From: Membranipora membranacea
Lineage: Eukaryota > Bryozoa > Gymnolaemata > Cheilostomatida > Membraniporidae
Length of the DNA: 60,000 nt
Direction: 5' to 3'
NCBI GenBank assembly: GCA_914767715.1
Contig: OU612067.1
Span: 19,165,001-19,225,000, forward strand
This document shows positions 1-12,400 of the stretch, piece by piece. Under the pieces are notes generated by a model that saw only the letters and a program-made list of their open reading frames with translations, was not told the origin of the DNA and ran no database searches. A program made the position numbers and the translations under genes. The first letter of the stretch is position 1, and each line of letters opens with the position of its first letter.

Positions 1-396
1 CGTACACACCAAGAATGTACATACACACACACAGAACATACACACACAGAACGTACACACACACAGAACGTACACACACACAGAGCGTACTCACATAGAA
101 CTTACATACACAGAATGTACTTACACACAGAACATACACACACAGAACGTACACATACACAGAATGTACTTACACACAGAACATACACACACAGAGAGCG
201 TACACACACATAGAACGTACACACACACAGAACATACACACACAGAACGTACTCAAACACAGAGCGTACTCACACAGAACGTAAATACACAGAATGTACT
301 TACACACACTGAATGTACACACACAGGACATACACACACAGAACATACTCACACAGAACGTACACACACACAGAACGCACGTACGTACACACACCC
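1..396. repeat. CA-rich minisatellite, copy A (cut by window start)
   Basis: Tandem array with a period of about 17-19 bases. Each unit is a CA run followed by AGAACGTA or AGAACATA, with many variants (GAGCGTAC, GAATGTAC). It lies in an intron of the minus-strand CEP295-like gene, directly downstream of the exon at 403-498. The same array is found at about 49,870-50,632 beside the duplicated exon. Reading frames open across it only because the period is close to a multiple of three; they are not genes. Confidence 0.93.
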
Positions 397-402
397 ACTG
401 AC

Positions 403-3400
403 CTGCAGTAGATGAAGTATCTGATTGTCCAGCGCTGACAGTCTGTGGACTTTTCTCTGATTGTACTAAACTCTGTACTCCTACACTCTGATCAGTTACT
501 GAAAAAGTATGGTGTGTGTGTGAACAGGACGACTAAACCACGAGGGAATGAAGCTTAGCAAGGGTATGAAAAATCAATGAAAATGTGAACAATGAATCGA
601 AACCATAGTTTGATTTCAGTGAATAATCTTTTGAGAACCAAAAAAACATGACCATATTTTACCTTAGATCAAGTTTGATCCATTTTGCCCACATTGGAGT
701 CGCCCCCCTCTACTGACATGCCTTGACTTGAAGGGCAACTCCAATGCAGGAAAAATGGATCAAAATATTATTCACCTCACTTCATGAACCGACGAGTAAA
801 TAATTCAAGTCAAGTTTCAACTTACGACTCCTGGCTTAGGTAAGTATCACTTAACTGGGGGAACTTTACCTTGGGTTAGTTCTCCTGCTCGGCTGGGTGT
901 GGAGCTCTGTTCTGAAAGCTGTGACATACTGTGACCTTGACCTGGTTTCTGACCTTGACCTTCACAATGACTGGACACATTATCATCACTGCTTATAGTC
1001 TGTAATATGTCTTCTATGTTCTGAATAGTTTGGGAGTTTTCAGTTTCTGTTGATGAAGAGATCTCAGCTCTTGGTGTTTTAGACTGGTTTGAACCTTAAA
1101 CAGACAAGGATACTAACCATGGAGCAGATCAAATCATGAGTTGATAGTTTTATTTGGATACGTAAAGGGCCAGAACGCAAACATTATCATGTTGCATAAT
1201 CAACATTCCAGTTGTGGAAAGCCACATAATCCTGAAACTAGGAGGTCAGTATCAATCGTTAATAACCCTCAAAGCATTTTGGTGTAGATTGCCATTTTCA
1301 CTGTCGACATTAGCATCAAGTTGTTTTGATCAAAAAATTTCCTGCAATTTTGATTTCTACTTGAGCTTGAATTTTACATTGATGTATGCTATCGAGTGAT
1401 ATTCTTGTACAAAATAGACAACAGCTATACACTCATCAGTAGCAGAAAAAATATAATTCATTCTACCCTCACCACTGCTCTGATCCGCTGCATATTGCCT
1501 CTCATCAGATGATGGCGTCTCCCCAGCCTCTGCAGAAGGAGAGGTAAACTCTTCAGCTACATGCTCAGGTACAGATACAGGTACTCCTCTCCACTGGTGA
1601 CTGATGTGTCGCATCTGTCTTGTCAGAGTGTCACCACTGGGTGTCGACTCCTGACTGTCGGTACTATAGGAGGGAGCAGCCGCAGGAACAACAAAGCTAT
1701 CTAAAGGGGACATAAGCAGAGTAATGAAAGTTCTGTACTTTGTTAACATCGGCGGTAATGTTTTGGCTGGGGGACTTAATCTTAGTATTATGTATTATTT
1801 TGCATTATATTATTTTTTGTCCAACATACTGGAATCAAGCTCACACCATACTATTCTGTATATTCCCAATGGTTTGGTGCTTACAAAGCTCACATGATGT
1901 TGAAAGGGTAAAATTGTTTAACCAGACCTGCTGAATCTGAAGAGTAGAGATCTAGTATAGTAGGGCTCTGCTGATTTGCAATCAGTCCCTGTGATGTCAT
2001 ACCTCCGTCAAGTGTCATCAACTTTTCCTGTTCCAGAAATCTGTGAATGGGAGCAAAATAATAACCACTTAGAGATAGTGGCGATGAAGGCTTCAGTGTT
2101 GGATTGATGGTAACAGCAAAAAAAGGATCAAAGGTACCCAAGTAGTGAGTAGGCTTTATTTTTCCTCCAATTACCTGAGATAGATGTACTGGAGTTAAAA
2201 CAGGAAAAAATCATTAGAAATGGAAATAACACACAATTGATTAGAATTTAATAAAGTTTGATGCACAAAATCATTTGAACACAACCTTAACGCCACACCA
2301 CATGCAGCACTCACTTTTGTCTTTCTGCTCTCCTAGATTCGAGCTGCTGCAGTAACTGATTTAGTACTCTGATTCTCTCCCCATCTGGACTATTAGCTTC
2401 TACATCCGCTCTTGTATGCTCAACATCACCAGGGGTGGATATGATAGGGGCAGCACTTGTCATGAGAGTGGTGAAGCCGGATAAAGGAGGAGTTGGGGAA
2501 TCTGATGATGTCACTGATTGTACCTGGTTACAGTGAATATAAAACAAAAATAAAATTGAGCATCTTAATCGATGAAGTGCAATCAAATAAACATGGCCAC
2601 CCTGCAGTAGCCTTGTCACATGGGCGCATAAAACAAAAAACAACCACATGACAAGGCTAATACTACAGTATATGAGGGAATTATACACTGAGAGCCAATT
2701 ATGACAAATTGACCTCAATGACATAGCGTTCGAAGGATGTTGAATTTTGGGATTGAAGACAAAAATCATATGTTGATATTCGGAATAGTCGCGATATTGA
2801 TTAGATATTATGTCTCATATTGGAATAAACACAATGTTTTAATTCATTACCTTTGATGGAGCTCGCTGTGGATCACAATCATCAGCGCTTGTTGATGTGC
2901 TAGATAAGTGGGTATCACTATTAGGCTGAGGAGCCCTGATTGGCTGATGGTAATAGTGTTGATCTGTGATTGGCTCATTTGCAAAGTCTGTGATTGTGAT
3001 TGGTGGAACAGCCATAGATGAGAGAGAAATTGAGCTCTGCTCAGCCAGAGATCTGCCAAAAAAAGTTCTGCAATATATTGATTTATGGTTCTCTTGCTAA
3101 GCCTGGTTCTAAAATTTTCAAATTGGTCTAAATTCGCATGTAAAGAGTCAAAATTAAAGTAATCGTCAAAGCACTTAGCATACCTGCTATATTCCTTTCC
3201 TCTTGCGTTGGAATTCATGTTCATGTGAGTAGGCGTGTCCACTTCCTGTATCACACTGAGCTCATGGAGGTCAAGGTCATCCACTCCAGCCTTGGCTGTC
3301 ACTGGTGGCCGTAGTGGTATATCTCCTAAGACAAAAATGGAATAAAAGCTTATTTTGCAGCTAGTTCCATAGGATTCAAGGTGTTTGTACTGATTGGCTG

Positions 3401-6400
3401 TTGGGAGGGAGAGAGCCAACCCGAGGTCCGAAGGTAATTCTCTGAAAATATCAGTCTATTAATACATATTGAATGTGAAAGTAATTTTTTTTCACTTTTA
3501 CAATCGCATCTCAATAGGTACTTGCAGTGACCTGGCTTAGCATTGAAAACTTAGCAATATGTATTCAAAACGAACAATATGGTGTTGTTCAGGATGCTAC
3601 CTACATGATCACCATGTAATATCCCCTTCATTACATGGTAGAAATATTTACATCCGCTCAAATGGTAGAGTACTGACATTGAAGATAATGAACAGTCTCC
3701 GCATGTGCGAACTGTTGAGGCATACGTTCGTCTCTGCAGCATAGGGCTTGAACTAATTCACCTAGTCTGAGTACCAAAATTGGGAAAACAATGGAAACCC
3801 ATAATTTGGAAATATTTGGGCCTTAATGGAACACTGGTTTTGATATCTCACAACCTTGAACCCTGGGTGTTGCCTTTCTTGATGGAAGGCAGCGCCACCA
3901 CTGCTGTGCTGCAGAGATAGACTATGTCACAAGGCTATCCTGCAAGCAGAATGGATAATGAATGTGATATTCTGAGATAGTTTATAATTGGACTCACTAC
4001 TTGGAGTACTTTGTCCTGACTGCTCCTCATCTAACTCTATACACAGACTATGTAGCGTATGTCTCAGACTATTCTGTGTATCGAGTAATTCTCTCTGAGA
4101 TGTCGAGGGAGACAATAACTTCCTTTTCTGGTCCTGAATATCAGCCAGCTGTCGCCTCAGCTCTTCCTGTCTCCTTAAACAACAAACAGCCAGTTGTAGG
4201 AAAAGACAACTCTCAACACAATATTCTCTGATAAGTAGAGTCAACAACTTAGATAGGGAGTCAACTTAGAAAGGGAGACAACTTAGAAAGGGAGTCAACT
4301 TACAAAGTCTACAATATGTTAGAAAGAGAGCTCGGACATGCAAGTCTTATATTATATGGACTGACCAACAAGCTGGAACTACATACCATCATGAGCATAC
4401 GGAACCAGGATAGGGTCACTAACTTGTTAAATTCTTGTTGTTTAGCCAACATCTGCTGATGAAGTGGAGACCATTCAGAATCTGTTTCATCCTGAGGTGC
4501 AGAAGCACTAGACTGAGGAACTGCAGAAGTAGGCTCGGTTAGATGTATGCCGCTCCTAACTGGTGAGGTGTCAGATGGACCAGAGGCTAAGGCTTCTGCC
4601 CAAGTCAATCCGCTTCCAGCTGACTTTGCGCTATGATAAAAAGAAAGACTAACAATAAAATCACCTGTTCAGCAATGTTACTCTATACAGTAAAGCTACT
4701 CGTGATTAGCCATGTTATTTTATAGTGGTCTGAGAAAAAGACACTAAACATCAGAAACTATTGAGGAATTCGGTATTTTTATCAGATTCAGATCCATCTT
4801 ACCAAAAATAACCATCAACATTTTGTAACAAAGACCATTGTGAAAAGCAGAACTCTGAATGGTGAACAAAGTTCTAGAAACAGCATCACTGCTTAACTAG
4901 AGTGCTCAAAGTCTGCTGTGGTTGACACCGGGATGCCACAACTAGCAATTCTCGTAAAGTTCTAGCACTAAAACTACTGGATAACACAGGATTGTAAGAC
5001 TGACTGCAGGACACACAGACATAAAAACTCCACTTACTCTGTTTCTTTAGCAATGAATCTCCTTGTGACAGCGTGAAGTAATCTCTCTCTTTCATCTATA
5101 GACATGTAGGTGGGTTTTGATTGGCTGGAGGCTGATGATCGAGTTGGCAGAGCTTCTTGGGGATGGGTATCAGACCTCGATTGATTATCAGCATTGTTGG
5201 AGATGTTCGGTCGGACAAAACGATCCAATTTTACAGACGACATCATATCCTGTAATCGTTCTAACCTTCTAGAATGTTCCTGTAGCTCTGATTGTAGCGC
5301 TGATGGCTCCTTAGGACCTATGAGTAGAGATATTACCCGGTCTTAATCACATTGTCAGGAGGCTAGACTCTCTCATTTTTAGGGCAGAAGGTAATGTTTA
5401 TCATTACATCTTGCAGGGCAGCTCAAATTATAATATTAATGTTTTATTTTATAATTATTATCAAAATTTAGTATTATTATTACAATATTATTATCATTGT
5501 ACAGCGTAGTCGAGGTTACCTCCACAGATTTAATTTTAGGTACTGCATTTTAGGGCAGTGTCACTTTTAAATTGTAACAATGGTTTCCAGTTCACAGCCA
5601 GTCAGGAGTAAAACTTTATTTGATAATATTGATTCAGACTCTTTGCTTGAAACTTTGATATTATTGGCAGAAACATTTATCATGTATGAAAGACAGTATA
5701 CTATTTGGAAATCAGGGAGGATGAAAACATTCCATGCCAGAATGTTTTAGACGAAAAGGAGCGCTAGTTCAGAGTGTATCTGTATGGTAAGTCTTGTAAC
5801 ATTCGGTCATATCAGCTTGTTCAGAAAACTGTACAACTACTCAGTCTATTGTCGTGCAGAAGAACATAAGAGACAAGTAAATGTATGTAAGGGGATGATA
5901 GTCGGCGTCAAAGAGGGAGAGAAAGTAAAACAGATTAATCTCACTAATATAATTAAGGAAAGAGACATGGAGATAACAACACTGAAGTGGTGAGTTCTGT
6001 GTGCACCTATCAATAATACTAATTTAAAATGATCCATGAAATATTTAATAGAACTCAAATTGATGTTTTATAGTTTTTAAATCAGATAACTTTTAGCCAC
6101 ATTTATACTCTGAAATTAAAAGGACCACAATTATTACCACATAGCGACTGACTCTCATGTACAAACACAGTCTGGTTTTGGAACATAGTTTACATTCATT
6201 GTTCTTTTGTTTTTTTAATGCATGCAGGGCTTTTCCACTGTTGTATAATTTGCGAAGACATACAGTTTTATATACAGATTAATGGTAACTAAGCAATCTA
6301 ATAAAGTATACTTGTACCTTATATTACTTTTCACTTGAACAGAAATTTTCATTGCGGAAAGAAGACTGGATGAACTAGAAGAAATACCAGAGGAGTAAGT

Positions 6401-9400
6401 TCACAATCAACAACCATTTCAAGGGCAGTTATAACCATATTACCCTTATTTCAGTTATCAAAAGTAATGGGAGTTGCCTCATTTATATTCAATGAGGAGA
6501 TAACTTTCAAGTCCGGAATCCCATTCAGGTATTTCCATCAGGGAGAATTCTCCCTGTTTCCATATACTTATTATGAAGTGTTTGATTTTTTGATAGAAAT
6601 AAAAAAGGAAAAATCTGATATAAATCTTGCCTGCCCTCATTATAAAGCCTCAACTGATGCTTCAGTGTGATTTGGTCGCTTTACCAACAGCAGTGATGCA
6701 AAACATGTACATGACCATTACAAGACATGCTAAGGAGATCGGAGAAATGAGTAGATGCTATCACGACATGACGAAGCTAACAAGACTAGGATGGAGTTTG
6801 TTTGGTTTCTAATGTAACTGGCACAAGGTGGGCTGCATAAAGAGACACACATACTGCAACATGACATATTTTAATGCTTTGAATAAAGAAAGATCTATAT
6901 ACTAACTAGTTTACTTATTCGCCTGGTTTAACAAAAAGTCATAATTTTTCCAAATCATTGCAGATAAAATTAGGATCGACAGAGATGGCAGTGAGGAGGA
7001 TTAAAGAAAAAGTGAAATATTTAGAAACAGCATACAAATACAGAGGTAGAGGTAAGTCATCAACTCTTGATATTTGACAGAACGTGACTGATTGAAATAA
7101 AGGGATGAACATTTATCCTGACCTTATGAGTTGCCTCCTTTTCTGAATTTCCATATCTTGTGATTGTGGACAACAGGGACTCGTAGTTACAATAAATTAT
7201 TTTTATTTTGATACAGAGCTTGATAAAAAAGAAACAACGGTAGCGGGCGCTGAAGAATCGAAGAAGGAGGAAGAGGTGATCGGGGATGGAGCCAGATATA
7301 AGGAAGAAGATTCAAAGTAAAGCAAGGTACTGTACCAAATATATGTTTATGGTTGAGGCTGATAATGATGGTAACACAAACTGTCTTAATTGTCTTGCTG
7401 TTACCTGTAAGAGGCAAATAAGACAATTTTTACTTCCAAGAGAATCACATAAAAAAATACTTCCAATGCCTCAAAAAAGATAAAACAGGCTCATCAAATG
7501 ACCTTCATAACAGAGGATTTTATTGCAGTCTCAGGCATTAAAAAAGGCAAAGATTTCAACATTTTGTAGTTCAGGTACCTCAATACAGGTAATCGATTTT
7601 ACAAAAAAAAAGAGTAGCCGGTGAGGGTGGACAACAATCCCTTCACGAGCATCAGGCGGGGCATGTTGAATAGAACGGTTATATACTGGTTAAAAAAGAA
7701 AAAATAAGATCCCTTGGCTTCCTTGCAACTAACTTTGTTAGCTGGAATCCAATATACACACTTGCTGGTACCCTTTATGGAACCAATAAGACAATGTTTG
7801 AAAAAATTAAAAATCGATTTTTCAACTCCAACAGCCTAAAAAAGATAAGATGGGCTGATCAAGTGAACCTCATAACAAAGGGATTTATTGAAGTCCCAGG
7901 GAGTCGAAACAGTTCTAGGATTCAACATCTTGGAGTTAAAGTACCTCGATCTGGATAGATTTTGCCACCAAATTAATCTACTGCTTTATCATTAGTGTGG
8001 CAGAGCTACACTTCAAGCTACATGGCCTGTTAGCTTGTGCATAAAACCTAAAAAATCTTTGAATTCTTCCCACGCGAAGCCTCAAAAAAGATAGGATGGA
8101 CTGATCAATAGTGACCAAGTATTGGAAATGGTTTTTGCAGACTTGCAGCATTACATAGCGTCCCCACAGGATCGGGGACTTAGAATGACACACCAGGGCT
8201 GCCTGACGACATCGACTAGTTATTCACCAGAATGGTATGTTACAAAGGAAGTGACTCAGGACCACCGGTAGCAGCAGAGGGTGGAAATAGAAGGCACTGT
8301 GAAGATAATATCTAATGACTGGCGTAAAGGGACTGTGGAGAAAGAAGTTGTAGTGAATACAGGTATAGGTAATTTGGTTATTGGTTATAAATTTCCTGAT
8401 GAATAGATTATATTGCAGTCTCAAGCCTGCAAAAGCATTTAAAATTTGATGAACTAGGCTGTAGGATCAAATACTGGCTTCACAGATTGAAAAGTACAGG
8501 TCTCGTCTAATGACGAACAGACAGACGAGGGAGAACTTAAGTCTGCAGTTGACTCAGTACTGCAGTCAGCAGTAATATATTGTGTCACCAATATTTTAGA
8601 ATTCAATTATTAGACCTCCTGCTCGATATAAAATGTGTCCAATACCTAATATTTGTTAAAAGGCTTTACATGCACCATAGAGCTGAGGGAAAATAAAATA
8701 ATTGAGTATACAGAAAGTCATTTTATATTTTATAGCTATTTAGGACAATTGCTGTCTTTTTTCTTGCATGCTTTCAACATTACATTTATTCCTAATTAAA
8801 ACTGGTATTTACAGATAGAAAATGGAAAGAGTGGACAAAAGGTTGGTGAAGAACGGAGAGATGTCACCAGTTTGGAGACTCCAGCAGATGAGATGCACAA
8901 GCAAAGTAAACAAATCTCAAGTGTAGAATTTGCGTTCACCATCAGAGTTAAAACATTGGGGGAGAATATTATGGTAACTACATCTCACCGCAATGATTGT
9001 CTGAAATATACTAATCGAAGTACGAAGAACTGACGAACACGCTAGACTAAATGACAGGGATGACAACTCCAACGATCAGGTCAGGGATTAGAGTTCTATT
9101 AATTCAGGTGAAATAACCGAAAGTATTGATACATGATAAATATTATTGTGAATAACAAGTACATTGTATTGACCATGAACATATTATTATTATTATTATT
9201 ATTCTTCCTCTTATATTATTATAACACCTTTGATATATCTTAACTTTATCTTTATAAGTTGCTGCATGTTTATGGGCTTGACATACTGAAGAGGCTCACA
9301 CAGTGGAATTGTGTTATCAGAGAAATCCAGTAAAATGCACTCTAGGGATTTCTCTAAAACATAATAAATTACTAACATGGTTGTGAATGGATGAATGCTC

Positions 9401-12400
9401 AGCCTGTACAGAAAGTGATGTGATATTATAATCATACAGATGCGATGTTTTGAGAAATTCGGATAGATATAGGAGTTATATACTGATGGCAGAGCAACAT
9501 ATGGTGGAAAGAGTGGAAAGAGTAGGGAGCAAAAAGAAGGGTGAAGACACACTGAACTCAACTGGTCACCAAATGATGATAAGCTTCGTTTTCACTTCCT
9601 AAGATTTAGCTCTCTAAAGAGTTATGATAATGGTCACTTGATGAATCGTATAACAATAAGACATAGCAATGCTAGACGAACCCTAAAAAAAGGTCATCAC
9701 TGTAAAATTACGTTCTTTATTCAACTTTTACTTCGGATCAAGTTGAGGCTATTGGGTGTGAGCTGGTGGGGAGGAAGAAGAGAAAAAGATTGAGAGATAC
9801 TTTAATTATGTGCTATAAACTAGACACTTACTGTGGACAAGGACCGATTACTGCCTAGGTATCGCCCTGTATACGAAAACTTGAACAGTCGATTTATAAT
9901 CTAACCTACCTCTAGAAGCCGTGCCTTCAAAGTTTCCATCCTGAGTTTTCTTTCTATTCTCTGAACTGTGACTATCTAGCGGAGCTCTCATCAGCCTTTC
10001 TCTCTCCTCAACGGACACAAACATGTTCCCCTCAGTGCCTCTAGTTAGAGGTGTAATCTCAGGCGGTGTAGCCTCAGTCCTCATGTATTTAACTGTAGGG
10101 AAGGGCAATCCATGCAATGTATCATACTCGTCTGCAAACAGAATATAAATTTGTTGAACCTTTATGTCAAATAACATCACAGATGTGAGAAATACTTGAC
10201 TAACACACATTCAAACTACCTCGATGCTCTGTCCAGTATTCCTCACATCTGAAATGATTTTTGAGCTCTCACACATCAAAATAACCTGGTGACAGAACAG
10301 CATAAATAAATAAATTTCAAGTAAAGTAACAAAGTAGACAGAGGGTATTTCTTAGTTATCAAAAAGTTAAATTCAGGATAAATTCTACTATTTGAGCATG
10401 AACCTCTCGAGAACTCGGGTGCAGACATTCTTGACGGTATTTCTCCTCTTGCTAGCATCTCTCTATCTGTGACTGTCACATATCCTGTTGGGCGTGGCCT
10501 ATCAATCACATTGTCATCTCCAGCAGTCACATGACCAGCACCAGGCTCCGCCCTATGGTCAGGTGGTACAAAGTACATGTTTTGTCGCGCCTCAGCAACC
10601 TGTGACTGTTTAGCCATCTGATTGGATGGCTCCTGGTCGAGTCTGATTGGTCGATGAGACTGTTGAAGACAACTTTGGTCAGCAGTATTTTCTAGTCTGC
10701 TGTCCATCTCATAACCTTTGAATAAGAGATAATGGATATAGAAAATGCACTGTGTTACAATTTGAAAATCAGTAAAAGGTACTTTGATCTCATTGGCCTA
10801 TTAGCCTAAATCATGCTGACTCTCATAATGATAGACATGACTCATGTCTATGCTCCTACTAATGTTAGTACCAGGTTTGAGGGCTACGTCAGCATTGACG
10901 GACTCGAAACTTCATTCCAATATATCTCATATTATATGTTTGAATATTTAGTTTTCAGTTCTGTCACTGGTTGGTTATTTTGTATGTCACGTCAATTTTC
11001 ACAAATTGAAAAGATCTTTATCCAAGTTTTGAGAAATCGTTCCCATGTTACTGTGAGCCACAAATAGAGAAATCAGTTTCTTATAAACAAAATACAGGAT
11101 GAGGGTTTCCATAGACTTAATAATACTATTAAGTCAATGGGGTCTTTCCATCATGTTACCCTCTTCAGTCACAGTTCATAAAACCCTGTGTCACTGCTCA
11201 TATTTTTGTTTCAAAATACAGCAAAAAAATCAAATCGATGCAGTCTACACTGCGTGCCATATGGCCTGATACTATGTTTTTTTTGTCTCACCTCTCTCAG
11301 AGCTGGTGATCTGGTTTAGTTTATGTTTGATACTCTCACCAAGTGATGATTTCTGTCTCAGATACCAGTCCCATGTTGATTCTCCTGGTCTTCTAGCTTG
11401 AGTATCAGTGGATCTCGCCGACCTACCAATAACAAGTTAAATTTTCATGAACAAAATTTCAATAACTATCAGCAGTTTTGAGTTCGAATTGAAATCACAG
11501 CTCTGACTGAAATGAAAATCTTGAGTTTAAAAATATCCAGCATTTATCAAAATATCCAAAAGTTTAAGATCAGAAATCACCTGTCCAGAGATAAAGAGTC
11601 TCGGTTAGCAGGACAATCGACATGTGGTACAGTACTGTCTGTTAGATCATAAGTCTCTGCCTCCAGATTCTCCAGATTGGTCAGTTTTCTCTCTAATCTA
11701 TCAGCTAGCTGCGCCTCTTTGTCTAGTAACGATTTCTCCGACTGTCAACAACAAAAGGTTTATGAGTATAATAAGATGGCACAGAAGCAGGCACCTCAGG
11801 AAATTAGCTCTTCCGTCAAATACATGAAAAGGAAAAAGTGTCTTATGAATCACCACCCTCTGCAGGAGGAGTAAAGTTTATCAAAATTGTTTGTCATTTT
11901 TGCGACCTATGGAATGTCAATTCAAATAAAAAGAGTTGAAAAACCTAATAATGTGCTCCAATGCAAATTATTCTGCTGGCAAAAACAATCTGTTGAAGCG
12001 TTCATTGGGAGTTATCTCCCTTGATGATAGGCAGCATCCCCCTGCTGCTCTACAGTGTCTCAGGACTAATCTGTATACCGACGGACGTTTATATATAGAT
12101 TACCTTGAGAGTTTGCAGTTCACCGATCTGTGTCTCCAATGATTTCATATATTCCATCAGTTCCTTCCTCTGTTTCTCTATAAACTGAGAACTTGTGGTT
12201 GTGTCCCCCTCATTGCTTGTAACTCTACACAGAAGATAAATAAGTTTGTGACACACAGATAACAAACACAAACATGACAGATGACCTGAGAGGTTATCTG
12301 TTACCCAAGCCAAGCATCTTGGCCTGATGCTTTAGATATGTATTAGAGCAAAAGTTTGAGTTACCCCCTCCCCCTCGACCAGGTAAGACACTGGGTCTGG

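Noticed and set aside
164-415. 83-residue frame of His-Thr repeats
   Set aside because: Same minisatellite in copy A.
2606-2661. Inverted repeat AGCCTTGTCA..TGACAAGGCT in CEP295 intron
   Set aside because: Short arms with imperfect inner pairing, present in both copies; no target repeats to call it an element.
10220-10248. A 29-base microexon of CEP295 between 9910-10131 and 10404-10715
   Set aside because: It has AG and GT borders, but including it shifts the next exon into a frame with a stop; joining the two large exons directly keeps frame.
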